The notes: generated by a model from the letters alone, not told the origin. Positions 55,644 to 64,000 are shown, counted from the stretch's first letter. The stretch is 64,000 nt of DNA from Haloferax larsenii JCM 13917 (GCF_000336955.1 NZ_AOLI01000019.1:274806-338805); one strand, 5' to 3'. Made by a program: numbers and translations.

Positions 55644-56042
55644 TCAAATAGCGACGACCCACGCACGATAGTCTTCCGCACGGCCGTAGACTGCCTGAAA
55701 CACCTCGTCGACGAATCCGGCGAGTCGGTTCGCGTCAGAACGGGCGGTAATACGAACGTTGGTTCCCTCGGCTTCCTCGGGACTCTCTAACTGGTCGATA
55801 CGGAACTCGGGAAACGACGAGAGCAGGTCTTTCAGCCGGTCGAGTTCCTCGTCGGTCACGTCCATGTTGAACGTCTTATCGGAGAACTGCACCCACGGGC
55901 AGGGGGCGTCCTCACCGTCGAGGTCGGGGTCGCGGTCCGCTTCGATAGTCAGGAAGGCGCTGCCGCGGTTTCGGTGCGCCACGACCGCGTCAGCGAAGAG
56001 TTTCCGGCGCTCGCGGGACGTGTCGGCCTCGAATCGGGTCAT
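55644..56042 (-). CDS. Hypothetical haloarchaeal protein
   Basis: 132 aa, soluble and acidic. The N-terminal helix (TSRERRKLFADAVVAHRNRG) leads to strands FLTIEADRDPD and PWVQFSDKTFNMDVT and ends in a helix pair (FVDEVFQAVYG). This alpha-beta layout is not a family I know. Start ATG 56042. Same strand as, and about 80 bases downstream of, the YeiH gene. It could be in its transcript. Confidence 0.65.
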   Translation of the reverse strand: MTRFEADTSRERRKLFADAVVAHRNRGSAFLTIEADRDPDLDGEDAPCPWVQFSDKTFNMDVTDEELDRLKDLLSSFPEFRIDQLESPEEAEGTNVRITARSDANRLAGFVDEVFQAVYGRAEDYRAWVVAI

Positions 56043-56122
56043 GGGCGGTCGTTTACTCTCTCGGTACAAAAACCGCCCGCGTCGTGTCGATTCCGGAGTG
56101 ATTAGCGCGCCGTACCAACGCT

Positions 56123-57127
56123 TCAAAAGATGGCGAGGACCAGCCCCAACGAGACGACGCTCACCGCAACGAGATGCGCCGCGAGGACGACGACTGGTGC
56201 CACGCCGGTCTGGCGCATCGAATCGACCCGAACGCCGAGCCCCAACCCGACGAACGCGAGGGCGAACAGCGCGTCGCTCGCGGAATCGATTATCGACAGT
56301 GTCTCCGGGTCGAAGAGGCCGAGATTCGCGGCCGCAGCGACGAGACCGAATCCGACGAGAAACCGTGGGACGCCTTCTGCCGCCGACGCGAGACTGTCCG
56401 TGCGCCCGCCCGCGTAGTGCACTGCGTACCAGAGCGCGACGACGCCGAGCATCGAGTTGCGCGCCAGTTTCGTCACGGTCGCCCACTGCCCGGCGACGTC
56501 CGAGTGGGCGAATCCGGCGGCAGTGACGGGGCCGGTGCTGAACATGCTCAGGCCAGCCCAGATACCGAACTGCTGCCCAGACAGCGGAAGGAGACCACCG
56601 AGGACGGGAAATATAGCGAGCGTGAGTGCGTCGAACAGGAGGACGGCCGCGACGACGTGCGTCAGCGACTCGCCGTCCGCGTCGATGGTCCCCGCGATGG
56701 TCGTCGCCGCGGAGACGCCGCAGACACTCGCTCCCGCTGCGAGAAGCGACCCCATCTCGTCGGCGAGTCCGAACACGTGCCGAGAGATGAGTTCGACGAA
56801 CGCGACGCTCGCGACGACGGTTGCGACGACAGCGCCGACGAGCATCGGCCCCGACGCGACGAGTTCGTCGATGGCGATTCGCGCACCGAGGAGGACGATT
56901 CCGGTCTCTAGGAGGAGCTTCCGTGTTCGGATTCCCGGCTGTGCGATGTCGGGGACACCAGCAGTATTTGCGACAAGTGCACCGAGTGCGACGCCGAGCA
57001 GGAGGGCGTTCACGCCTGGCACAGCGTCCGCGACGAGGACAGCAGTGGTGGCGATGACGACGAGCAGTCCGAAGCCGGGGAGGAGGCGACGGATAGCGTC
57101 GAGCGGTTTCCGGGTCTCCCCACTCAC
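56123..57127 (-). CDS. YeiH/UPF0324-family membrane protein
   Basis: 334 aa with about ten hydrophobic segments. The family signature is clear: LLLETGIVLLGARI (about 67-80), AGASVCGVSAATTIAGTI (about 128-145; the CGxSA motif) and FSTGPVTAAGFAHSD (about 200-214). Members are putative sulfate/anion exporters of unknown mechanism. GTG start at 57127 (SGETRKPLDAIRR). The frame upstream does not look coding. Confidence 0.88.
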   Translation of the reverse strand: MSGETRKPLDAIRRLLPGFGLLVVIATTAVLVADAVPGVNALLLGVALGALVANTAGVPDIAQPGIRTRKLLLETGIVLLGARIAIDELVASGPMLVGAVVATVVASVAFVELISRHVFGLADEMGSLLAAGASVCGVSAATTIAGTIDADGESLTHVVAAVLLFDALTLAIFPVLGGLLPLSGQQFGIWAGLSMFSTGPVTAAGFAHSDVAGQWATVTKLARNSMLGVVALWYAVHYAGGRTDSLASAAEGVPRFLVGFGLVAAAANLGLFDPETLSIIDSASDALFALAFVGLGLGVRVDSMRQTGVAPVVVLAAHLVAVSVVSLGLVLAIF

Positions 57128-57430
57128 GGCCCGACAACGGAGAGGGCGCTCACCAGCACGACACCGAGTGTGGTTGCCTGCCACCCACGGTCGAGCGAGT
57201 GCCACCAGCCAATCAGACGCGCGAAGGGACCAGTGTTGGACAGTAAGCCACGCATCAGTCGTGGCAACGTGGTCGTTCCCGTTGAACGTGTCGCTCTACG
57301 TCAGAGGAACCAGCAAAATAGTCTTGTATCTGTGTCGTCTGGTGCTCGCCCGTCGCGGCCCCCTGGATAGAGAGGGTGCGAAAGCGGTACCACGGGGGAT
57401 TCGTCGCAGAACTGGGCGCGTATCTTCAAC

Positions 57431-57438
57431 ACTATATG
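57431..57438 (+). promoter_or_regulatory. TATA box of adk
   Basis: ACTATATG is 23-30 bases before the ATG at 57461. Confidence 0.55.
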
Positions 57439-57460
57439 CTCTCGCCGGGTGGTGGACGAT

Positions 57461-58087
57461 ATGGGAAAGCGCATCCTCCTGCTCGGTGCCCCCGGCGCCG
57501 GGAAGGGCACGCAGTCGAAGCGACTCGCCGAGGAGTACGACGTCGAACACGTCACCACGGGTGACGCGCTCCGCGCGAACAAGGACATGGAGACGGAGTA
57601 CGGGACGCCGCGGTCGTTCATGGAGAAGGGTGAACTCGTCCCCGACGCCGTCGTCAACGAAATCGTGAAGGCCGCTCTGGAGGACGCCGACGGCTACGTG
57701 CTCGACGGCTACCCGCGAAACCTCTCGCAGGCGGAGTACCTCACCGAGATTACGAACCTCGACGCCGTCATCTACCTGAACGTCGCCGAAGACGAACTCG
57801 TCGAGCGCCTCACCGGTCGCCGCGTCTGTTCGGAGTGCGGCACCAACTTCCACGTGAAGTTCAACCAGCCCGAAGAAGCGGGCGTCTGCGACGAGTGCGG
57901 CGGCGAACTCATCCAGCGCGACGACGACACCGAAGAGACCGTCCGCGAGCGACTGTCGGTCTTCGACGAGAACACGGCACCCGTCATCGAACACTACCGC
58001 GACGAGGGCGTCCTCGTCGAGGTCGACGGCGAGCAGACGCCGGACGAGGTCTTCGAGGACGTCGCCGACGTCGTCGACGACGCGTAA
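57461..58087 (+). CDS. adk: Adenylate kinase
   Basis: 208 aa. P-loop [10 protein letters not shown] (about 8-17), [11 protein letters not shown] (AMP site, about 83-93), and a zinc-binding lid with four Cys (CSECG ... CDECGG, about 125-150). It balances ATP + AMP with 2 ADP. The ATG at 57461 is preferred over GTG 57449 because the TATA spacing fits a leaderless message. First of the adk - DUF106 - cmk - cbf5 block seen in euryarchaea, here without the ribosomal L14e/L34e genes between. Confidence 0.96.
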   Translation: MGKRILLLGAPGAGKGTQSKRLAEEYDVEHVTTGDALRANKDMETEYGTPRSFMEKGELVPDAVVNEIVKAALEDADGYVLDGYPRNLSQAEYLTEITNLDAVIYLNVAEDELVERLTGRRVCSECGTNFHVKFNQPEEAGVCDECGGELIQRDDDTEETVRERLSVFDENTAPVIEHYRDEGVLVEVDGEQTPDEVFEDVADVVDDA

Positions 58088-58201
58088 GCCTCCATTTCGT
58101 CTTTTTCGGCGCTATCGCCCGTCTAGCGGCGGGTCTCACTTGTGCGCGCTCACGCCCACAGAGTAAAAGCTTGATAACGGCCGATTGCCAACGAATCCGT
58201 A

Positions 58202-59122
58202 ATGGCACGAATCGAATCGAAGGTGCGCGACCTCGTCGGCACAGACGCCGACATGCGCACCGCCGTCGAAGTCGTCCTCGAACGGGCGGACGGCGGCGAA
58301 GTCGAGTGGGCAGACGTCCGCGACGAACTCACGAGTGGTCAGTGGGGTCGTCTCATCGAGAAGGGAATCCTCGTCGACGGCGAGGAGGGCTTCCGACTCG
58401 CTGACCCCGAGGGTGCACGCGCCGGTCTCGAAGAGAACACGTCTGCGACGAGTTCGTCGTCGTCGACGTCGACGCCGTCTATCGACACCGGCGACTCCTC
58501 GTGGTCGAAGTACGATAAGGGTGCGGCCGTCGTGACCGTCGGCCTGTTCCTCGGCTACTCGGTCTCCGAAGTCCGAAACATCATCGGTGGCGTCATGGAC
58601 GTCGCGCTCGGCCCGCTGGCCGAGATGCTCCCGTTCTACGCCGTCGTGATGGTGCTCGCGCTCGCGACTGGCCTCTACTCCACGCTCCTGCAGGCGAACC
58701 TGATGGACATGGAGAAGATGGGCAAGTACCAAGAGCGGATGAAGGACATCCAAAAGCGACAGAAGGACGCCAAGGAACGCGGTGACGACGCCGCACTGGA
58801 GAAAATCCAGGAAGAGCAGATGGAAGCCATGGGCGACCAGATGGGGATGTTCAAAGAGCAGTTCCGCCCGATGGTCTGGATTATGTTCCTCACCATCCCG
58901 GTGTTCCTCTGGATGTACTGGGCCATCGGCGTCGGCGGAAACGCAGACCCACACATCATCACCGAGAACATCGTGCTCCCCCTCGTCGGCTCCGTCAGTT
59001 GGACCGCGGGCGTCCTCGGTCCCATGCAGGCGTGGATTGTCTGGTACTTCCTGTGTTCGATGGGCTTCACCCAGATTATCCGCAAGGCGCTCAACATCGA
59101 CATGACGCCGTCGTCCGCCTGA
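58202..59122 (+). CDS. DUF106 (Oxa1/EMC3-like) membrane insertase homologue
   Basis: 306 aa. A soluble N-terminus (about 1-70) and a Ser/Thr linker precede TM helices. A cytoplasmic coiled coil follows helix 2 (MEKMGKYQERMKDIQKRQKD ... ALEKIQEEQMEAM, about 165-205), then two or three more helices with the FVLLxW-type face (MVWIMFLTIPVFLWMYWAIG). DUF106 proteins are the archaeal members of the YidC/Oxa1/TMCO1 insertase group. The conserved context next to secY-linked genes supports a role in membrane-protein insertion. Confidence 0.88.
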   Translation: MARIESKVRDLVGTDADMRTAVEVVLERADGGEVEWADVRDELTSGQWGRLIEKGILVDGEEGFRLADPEGARAGLEENTSATSSSSSTSTPSIDTGDSSWSKYDKGAAVVTVGLFLGYSVSEVRNIIGGVMDVALGPLAEMLPFYAVVMVLALATGLYSTLLQANLMDMEKMGKYQERMKDIQKRQKDAKERGDDAALEKIQEEQMEAMGDQMGMFKEQFRPMVWIMFLTIPVFLWMYWAIGVGGNADPHIITENIVLPLVGSVSWTAGVLGPMQAWIVWYFLCSMGFTQIIRKALNIDMTPSSA

Positions 59123-59195
59123 GGACGACACCTTCTCGCCCACTGTCCACTCGGGCGTGAGAAGCCCCCACAGGGGCCGTCGCCAACGATAACCT

Positions 59196-59201
59196 CTTTT
59201 A
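59196..59201 (+). promoter_or_regulatory. TATA-like element deciding the cmk start
   Basis: CTTTTA lies 23-28 bases before ATG 59224 but only 17-22 before ATG 59218. This favours the second ATG for a leaderless transcript. Confidence 0.4.
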
Positions 59202-59223
59202 GGCGACCCACCCGAGCATGGAT

Positions 59224-59802
59224 ATGTTACTGACCGTCTCCGGTCCACCGGGCAGCGGAAAGAGTACGACCGCCGCCGCACTCGCCGAGGCGTTCGACCT
59301 CGAACACATCAGCGGTGGAGACATCTTTCGCGAACTCGCCGCCGAACACGACATGTCGGCCGTCGAGTTCAACAAACTCGCGGAAGAAGACGACCAAATC
59401 GACCGCGACCTCGACCGTCGCCTCCGCGACATCGCACTCGAACGCGACGACGTGTTGCTCGAATCGCGTCTCGCAGGCTGGTTAGCTGGCGACGCTGCCG
59501 ACCTTCGATTCTGGCTCGACGCCCCTGTTGACGTTCGCGCCGAGCGCATCGCCGACCGCGAGGACAAACCCGTGGACGTCGCGCGCGAAGAGACTGTTAC
59601 TCGCGAGGCCAGCGAGGCAAAACGCTATATGGAGTACTACAACATCGACTACTCCGACCTCTCTATCTACGATATCTCGCTGAACACCGCCCGGTGGGGA
59701 GAAAACGAGGTCTCTGAAATCATCACCTCGGCCGTCGAAGCGTACGACCCCGAAGACGACGAAGGCAAGTACCCCGTCGAAGGCGTCCGCTACGACTTCT
59801 GA
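59224..59802 (+). CDS. cmk: Cytidylate kinase
   Basis: 192 aa. P-loop [13 protein letters not shown] (about 6-18), the acceptor region [23 protein letters not shown] (about 79-89) and lid arginines in [23 protein letters not shown] (read in parts). The archaeal type-2 CMK phosphorylates CMP and dCMP. I start at ATG 59224 (MLLTVSG) because of promoter spacing. The in-frame ATG at 59218 would add two residues. It ends two bases before cbf5. Confidence 0.92.
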   Translation: MLLTVSGPPGSGKSTTAAALAEAFDLEHISGGDIFRELAAEHDMSAVEFNKLAEEDDQIDRDLDRRLRDIALERDDVLLESRLAGWLAGDAADLRFWLDAPVDVRAERIADREDKPVDVAREETVTREASEAKRYMEYYNIDYSDLSIYDISLNTARWGENEVSEIITSAVEAYDPEDDEGKYPVEGVRYDF

Positions 59803-59804
59803 CT

Positions 59805-60674
59805 ATGCTCCGCGACCCGCCCGAAAACCGAAGTCTCGACGCGCTGCTCTCGTTTGGCGTCGTCAATCTCGACAAGCCGCCGGGGCCGTCGGCCCACCAA
59901 GTGACCGGGTGGGTCCGCGATATGGCCGACCTCGACCGAGCGGCCCACTCGGGGACGCTCGACCCCAAAGTCACCGGCTGTCTCCCCATTCTTCTCGGCG
60001 ACGCCACCCGGATGGCGCAGGTGTTCCTCGAAGGCTCGAAGGAGTACGTCTCTGTGCTGGAGCTGCACGGCCCTGCGCCCGCCGACATCGAATCGACCGT
60101 CGCGGAGTTCGAGTCCAAACTCTACCAGAAACCGCCGCGCAAATCAGCCGTCTCGCGTCGCCTGCGCGTCCGCGAAATCTACGACCTCGACCTCCTCGAA
60201 GTCAAAGACCGACAGGCGCTCCTCCGTATCCGGTGTGAATCGGGGACGTACATCCGCAAGCTGTGTCACGACATCGGGCTCGCGCTCGGCACCGGCGGCC
60301 ACATGGGTCACCTGCGCCGCACCGCGACCGACCCCTTCGACGACACGACGCTCGTGGATATTCACGACCTGAAAGACGCGCTCGCGTTCGCCGAGGAGGG
60401 CGACGAATCGTGGATTCGCGACGTTGTCTCGCCCGCCGAGCGCGCCCTGACGCACCTCCCGTCTGTCACCATCGCCGACAACGCCGCCCGGGAGGTTGCA
60501 AACGGCGCGCCCGTGTACGCCCCCGGCGTGCTGGCCGTGGACAACGATGCCTCTCGCGGTGATTTGGTGGCGTGCTACACCGAAAACGGCTCGGCCGTCT
60601 GTCTGGGCGAACTCACCGGCGACGCCGACGCGGAATCGGGAACTGTCGTCTCCTTAGAGAGCGTTCTAGTCTGA
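59805..60674 (+). CDS. cbf5: H/ACA pseudouridine synthase Cbf5
   Basis: 289 aa. The TruB-type catalytic Asp is in HSGTLDPKVTGCLPI (Asp53), followed by the conserved KEYV segment and YIRKLCHDIG (about 147-156). A C-terminal PUA domain (about 205-280; NGAPVYAPGVLAVDNDASRG) binds the guide RNA or tRNA. In archaea Cbf5 with Nop10, Gar1 and L7Ae modifies rRNA guided by H/ACA RNAs and tRNA U55. It starts two bases after cmk. Confidence 0.94.
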   Translation: MLRDPPENRSLDALLSFGVVNLDKPPGPSAHQVTGWVRDMADLDRAAHSGTLDPKVTGCLPILLGDATRMAQVFLEGSKEYVSVLELHGPAPADIESTVAEFESKLYQKPPRKSAVSRRLRVREIYDLDLLEVKDRQALLRIRCESGTYIRKLCHDIGLALGTGGHMGHLRRTATDPFDDTTLVDIHDLKDALAFAEEGDESWIRDVVSPAERALTHLPSVTIADNAAREVANGAPVYAPGVLAVDNDASRGDLVACYTENGSAVCLGELTGDADAESGTVVSLESVLV

Positions 60675-60679
60675 GTTTT

Positions 60680-60698
60680 CGCGGGGGTCGCCCCCGCG
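60680..60698. terminator. Shared hairpin CGCGGGGG-TCG-CCCCCGCG
   Basis: An eight-bp GC stem in the 33 bases between the convergent cbf5 and the 92-aa gene. No strong T-tract is present on the plus side. Confidence 0.5.
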
Positions 60699-60707
60699 TC
60701 AGTGGTT

Positions 60708-60986
60708 CTATCGGCGCTTTTTCTCTGCTTCGGCGAGCGTTTCGGCTTGCTCGTTGACGGAATCGACCGCCCGCTTCGCATCCGGCTTGTCGAGGTCGTA
60801 GACGTATCGCCACGACGCCAGTGGGTAGCCGTGGGACTCCTCGGGCTGTCGCTCCGGTGGGTGTGCGTCCTCGTCGCGCCGGAGGAACCACCACCGCAGG
60901 CCGCCAACCGTGAAGGCGACGACGAGGAGGGCTGCCGTACCCAGGTAGAGGAGGTCGAACGGAATCGCATCCAGGATACTTGGCAT
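60708..60986 (-). CDS. Small one-helix membrane protein
   Basis: 92 aa. One N-terminal hydrophobic helix (FDLLYLGTAALLVVAFTVGG, about 9-28) is followed by WWFLRRDEDAHPPERQ and a charged cytoplasmic tail ending EKKRR. No family was recognised. The start ATG 60986 is preferred over a long basic upstream extension. Convergent with cbf5. Confidence 0.65.
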   Translation of the reverse strand: MPSILDAIPFDLLYLGTAALLVVAFTVGGLRWWFLRRDEDAHPPERQPEESHGYPLASWRYVYDLDKPDAKRAVDSVNEQAETLAEAEKKRR

Positions 60987-61132
60987 TGTGTTGTCAGTGG
61001 TCGGCGCGAGCGTAAAGTCGTATTCCCCGATTCGGGTCGATGACTGCAACGTATTCGCACGACAGACACTCGCTCCCCGACGACGAAACGAAGGGCTTAA
61101 CCGCGAGACACGCATCGCTTTGAATGCACCCT

Positions 61133-61203
61133 GGGACCGTGGGGTAGTGGTATCCTCTGCCGATGGGGTCGGTAGGACCTGAGTTCGACTCTCAGCGGTC
61201 CCA
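61133..61203 (+). tRNA. tRNA-Pro (GGG)
   Basis: 71 nt without encoded CCA. Acceptor GGGACCG pairs with CGGTCCC with discriminator A. The anticodon stem TGCCG/CGGTA encloses ATGGGGT with anticodon GGG. The T arm is CTGAG-TTCGACT-CTCAG. No intron. It stands at the edge between GC-rich core and the AT-rich island, a usual integration site. Confidence 0.93.
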
Positions 61204-61565
61204 TACTTTTCCCGACGCTACCTTTCGAGCCGTGAGTCCGTCAGGACTCCGGCGAGTACCTTCTGCGTCGGGTGAATTATGCACGGAGCTGAGCGTCGAG
61301 CCCGGAAGTCGCAGCCGACGAGCGCAGCGAGGAGGACCGTCTTCCGACGTTCGACTCTACTTTTTCTGTCTGGAATTCATTCCTTAAAAAACCTGCCTTC
61401 GTAAGTGTGACTAACGTCACAACTGCGGAAAAAACCCCACCGCTGTGTGGCTGCAATTGATGCACGCGAAAGGTAGAGAGCGAAGCACTGCGCGAAATAC
61501 AGACCCGAGATGTCGTGAGTTGTCTATCCAGAAGACATATATCTATGATATCTTATTGTGACACA
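61204..61565. other. Junction region between tRNA-Pro and AT-rich cassette
   Basis: 362 bases with no trusted gene. GC stays high to about 61350 and then drops. TATATATC at about 61538 is 24-30 bases before the ATG at 61566, a possible promoter for the cassette. A ten-base word of the tRNA T-arm (GTTCGACTCT) recurs at 61349-61358. Confidence 0.45.
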
Positions 61566-61922
61566 ATGTCCGACAACGAGGATGGCAAGGAACACGACCC
61601 AATTAGTCACAATCAATTACATGAATTCCATAAGGATATGACATCGGATGGTGTTCGCGTAAAAAAAGACGCTACGTCGTTGATGCAACAACAACTGCAG
61701 AATACATCTAGAGCCGTAATCCAACTAGCCGAAAAAAAGATGGAAGCAAGGGATGGGGGACAGCTAGAAAAACAAGACGTGAGAGCCGCATTCGATGAGG
61801 CTCTACGTCCATATAGTCTAATTGATGATTTCATAACAATTATGGGAGAATATGAATTTGATTTAAAACAAGAGGCATCAAGGACAAACGTCCTCGAATT
61901 TGATATTGAAGATGACGAGTAG
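61566..61922 (+). CDS. Single histone-fold protein with acidic C-terminal tail
   Basis: 118 aa, AT-rich codons unlike the neighbours. Residues about 15-80 align by eye with archaeal histones: helix 1 LHEFHKDM, loop VRVKKDA (30-35; histones have RVS-DA), long helix 2 TSLMQQQLQNTSRAVIQLAEKKMEA (in parts, 37-62), short loop GGQLEK and helix 3 QDVRAAFDEAL (70-80) with the Asp at 71. Residues 85-118 add an acidic tail. Haloarchaeal core histone HstA is a doublet, so this singlet is not it. It may bind DNA or a partner histone-fold. ATG 61566 starts after a TATA-like run. Overlaps the next gene by 11 bases. Confidence 0.6.
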   Translation: MSDNEDGKEHDPISHNQLHEFHKDMTSDGVRVKKDATSLMQQQLQNTSRAVIQLAEKKMEARDGGQLEKQDVRAAFDEALRPYSLIDDFITIMGEYEFDLKQEASRTNVLEFDIEDDE

Positions 61923-63321
61923 ATTGTATTTTTTTCGAGAAGAGGATGAGTATGATGTCGAAGAAATGGTTAGCCGAATTACGGTTGGTGATATTCGAAA
62001 TACCACAAGTGAACCAGTGAAGCATGTGATCGAAAATTCACCAGTTAGTGCTCAAGACCTGCAGAAAAAAGAGCAAGAATTGCATTCTCTACTGCAATCA
62101 AAATTGGGGTTCCAAGGCTACCGAAGGTTCATCAAAGATATATTCGAATATTGTGGAGAAAAAGGAGACAAATTTAATTTACAAATATATACTGGTGCGG
62201 GGATGGACTACGATGAGTTGCTTACCAACGCCAAGAAAAAACAACAAGGTCTTGATCCTGATGAATTAGTGGGCAAGAAAATCGAGAAGTCACTAATACA
62301 ATATGAAGAACGTGGTTCTAACGTACTAGACCTCCGTTTTGTTTTGGCTGAGGACTATTCAGTTACTATAGTTAGCGATGATGGTGAAGAGAATGAGGTT
62401 TATCGCTCGCAGCCTTCCTTTGTCGAAGCTCGTGTGTATACTGATAAAAACATTGTAGTTCTATCAAACCGACAACTTGACGATGACGAAAAACTAAGGG
62501 TTCGGAGAACTGTCCAAGATTGGACGGGGGGCACGATTAGTTCTGGTCCAGATTTAATGGAAAATGAACTACTTGCTCTACAAAATTACCTGAACGGAGA
62601 GAATAGTGGAATAGATTACGGTGACTTCAATGAAGACAGTATCTCCACGGCAAAATATCGAGGAGAGAGAAACTTAGCTCTCTCGAGGTCAAGGATTGTT
62701 CAGCCTGCGAAGCAAGATGGACGAATTGTTGCACTACAATTTTATCGGCAATATGGTTCTGGAAATCATGAAAGAGATGTGTTGGTCAGAATTCACCGTG
62801 ATGGTCATCTAACTGCTTCAAAACCTACTGAGCCAGATTTCATAGACGAGATCGTATCGGCACTCACTCGCCTACGAAAACATCGTGAGTTTTGGAACAC
62901 TTTGAATTCACAGATAGAATCGTACATTGACGAGTTAATGGTTCGCTCTTTAATCAAAGGCGTGAAAAATTACAAAAGTAAAAAACACCAGGCAACAGGA
63001 GCTAACGTAAATGAATTTGTTGAAGACAATGAGTATCAAATAGTTGAAGTCCAACTCTATGAAGCGGTATTATTCAATATCGGGTGCAAACTCATTGAGT
63101 TACAGATAAATGGCAACCTGCCAGATGTCGACACTGCTGACAAAGACCCACGTCAAAAAGACGAACTTAGGGGATTGTTCAACGACTTTGCAGAGTACGA
63201 AATTGATTCACCCCATTATGACTTCGAGCATATCTGGGATCATCTATACGCACTGCTTTCGAGTGATTACTCATCTTCGCTTGAATTGATTGAAGAAGCA
63301 ACTCAACGATATAGGATATGA
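61912..63321 (+). CDS. Unknown 469-aa cassette protein
   Basis: 469 aa, not recognised, no signal or TM helix. The N-terminal ~95 residues are helical and charged (QDLQKKEQELHSLLQSKLGF). About 100-230 alternate beta-like strands with charged loops (DLRFVLAEDYSVTIVSDD, RVYTDKNIVVLSN). The C-terminal half is helix-rich (EIVSALTRLRKHREFWNTL, YIDELMVRSLIKGVKNYKSKK). No nuclease, helicase or NTPase motif is visible. AT-rich codon use matches the histone-fold gene. ATG 61912 overlaps it by 11 bases and ends in ATGA with the third gene, so the three are one transcriptional and probably functional unit. Confidence 0.6.
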   Translation: MTSRLYFFREEDEYDVEEMVSRITVGDIRNTTSEPVKHVIENSPVSAQDLQKKEQELHSLLQSKLGFQGYRRFIKDIFEYCGEKGDKFNLQIYTGAGMDYDELLTNAKKKQQGLDPDELVGKKIEKSLIQYEERGSNVLDLRFVLAEDYSVTIVSDDGEENEVYRSQPSFVEARVYTDKNIVVLSNRQLDDDEKLRVRRTVQDWTGGTISSGPDLMENELLALQNYLNGENSGIDYGDFNEDSISTAKYRGERNLALSRSRIVQPAKQDGRIVALQFYRQYGSGNHERDVLVRIHRDGHLTASKPTEPDFIDEIVSALTRLRKHREFWNTLNSQIESYIDELMVRSLIKGVKNYKSKKHQATGANVNEFVEDNEYQIVEVQLYEAVLFNIGCKLIELQINGNLPDVDTADKDPRQKDELRGLFNDFAEYEIDSPHYDFEHIWDHLYALLSSDYSSSLELIEEATQRYRI

Positions 63322-64000
63322 CCGTCTCAGGAGACTTACCAAATAATGGAATCTCGCGCGCTAATATTGAGCTGCTGCGCTGGTGTTTTTCGAAGATTCC
63401 AGCAGGGGGTTCTGTTGACGATTTTTCATTCACCCAGGGGGAGTTGGAAGAAAAACACGAAAAGTATACCGAACTTCTAAATTGCGGTCCAACAAATCGA
63501 AGCTGGAAAGCATATTTTAACTCTACAGATAGTCAATCATGGAAAATCAACGTTGACACGATTGTTAACGCGTGGTGTGCAACGGTTCAAAATAAGTATC
63601 TAGTCGATGTTTTGGAGGTTACATCTAACTCAAAAGACTCCACTTTATATCAAGTGGTTGTTGATACTAACAACAGAGGGGAAATTGAATTTAATCTGTT
63701 CTTTGACACCGAAGAATTGTTGAAAAGTTCACCAGACCCATCAGAATCGAGATTCTCTGTCTGGTTCATTGAACCACAGAGTGGTGATAACCGTGATTCT
63801 GTTTTTGGATGGCATAAAGTAAGTGATGACGAGTTCTGGGATGAAATAATCGCTCAAATCATCAAAAACCAAAGGGCACCAGATGAGCTCATCTGTCAGA
63901 TGAGTTCACATGCAGTGACCGAGAATTTTGATGGTGTGAAGGATAATATCAAAATCTTTGGTGAGATGTATGGTACAAAAATAAAGACACAACCTCAACT
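63318..64000 (+). CDS. Unknown cassette protein, 3' end beyond window
   Basis: ATG at 63318 overlaps the previous TGA by four bases, and the frame stays open for 227 codons to the window edge. The visible part starts NNGISRANIELLRWCFSKIPAGG, then has strands LVDVLEVTSN, YQVVVDTNNRGEIEFNLFFD and FSVWFIEPQSG, and an acidic-basic mix. Trp and Cys are frequent. No family was recognised. Its size and start are certain only at the 5' side. Confidence 0.55.
   Translation, partial: MTVSGDLPNNGISRANIELLRWCFSKIPAGGSVDDFSFTQGELEEKHEKYTELLNCGPTNRSWKAYFNSTDSQSWKINVDTIVNAWCATVQNKYLVDVLEVTSNSKDSTLYQVVVDTNNRGEIEFNLFFDTEELLKSSPDPSESRFSVWFIEPQSGDNRDSVFGWHKVSDDEFWDEIIAQIIKNQRAPDELICQMSSHAVTENFDGVKDNIKIFGEMYGTKIKTQPQ

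Larger units (their letters stand above)
61515..64000 (+). mobile_element. AT-rich island at tRNA-Pro (left part)
   Basis: From about 61.4 kb the codon use turns AT-rich (many AAT, TTT, ATA and AGA codons) whereas the flanking core uses GC-ending codons. No integrase is in the window. Position next to a tRNA gene suggests an integrated element, but the right end and any integrase lie outside the window. Confidence 0.55.

Noticed and set aside
61183..61358. GTTCGACTCT repeat as attachment site
   Set aside because: Ten bases is too short to claim att sites, and the surrounding bases do not match.

Overview
The window is chromosomal DNA from a halophilic euryarchaeon (class Halobacteria), most likely Haloferax or a close relative. 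The evidence is the high GC content, very acidic proteins (Asp/Glu-rich, often with acidic C-termini), leaderless-type promoters with a TATA element 25-30 bases before the start codon, an S-layer glycoprotein with a Thr-rich stalk and PGF-CTERM anchor, type IV pilins with the haloarchaeal H-domain, a Tat-type lipoprotein signal, a 75-nt intron in elongator tRNA-Met, GatD, and the archaeal order adk - DUF106 - cmk - cbf5. The genus is inferred from overall resemblance and was not checked by a search.

Layout. 1-6.4 kb: MFS transporter (runs off the left edge), FabG-like reductase, clamp-loader large subunit RfcL with a C-terminal PIP box, UbiA-like membrane protein, 7TM-PAS histidine kinase. 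6.7-11.7 kb: small zinc-ribbon protein, polar amino-acid ABC importer, haem A synthase, a metal-site-degenerate M24 protein. 11.9-16.6 kb: malic enzyme fused to a phosphotransacetylase-like domain, TatC-like protein, TauE-type permease, RNase H-like protein. 16.8-24 kb: a complete five-gene oligopeptide ABC operon and an EamA permease. 24-27 kb: small membrane and hypothetical genes, an aldo/keto reductase, DUF1684.

27-33 kb is the cell-surface region: four tandem type IV pilins on the minus strand, a long gene-poor stretch, then a 914-aa S-layer-type glycoprotein. 33-37 kb: possible OB-fold protein, intron-containing tRNA-Met, DUF7115 protein, and an IS1341-type TnpB element flush against that gene's stop codon. 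37-52.6 kb is housekeeping and accessory metabolism (gpmI, gatD, carA with a divergent Lrp regulator, idi overlapping a JAMM protease, kynureninase, AIR-synthase-like protein, alpha/beta hydrolase) plus a PAS/pseudo-kinase lacking its phospho-accepting His. 52.7-57.1 kb: an APC permease fused to universal-stress domains, coupled to a separate USP, and a YeiH permease. 57.4-61 kb: the conserved adk-DUF106-cmk-cbf5 block.

At tRNA-Pro(GGG) (61133-61203) the composition changes sharply. From about 61.5 kb to the right edge the DNA is AT-rich and holds a tightly overlapping three-gene plus-strand cassette: a small single histone-fold protein with an acidic tail, a 469-aa unknown protein, and an unknown protein cut by the window edge. 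It looks like the left part of an island at a tRNA gene and is the best candidate for an undescribed system. What it does cannot be told from the sequence.
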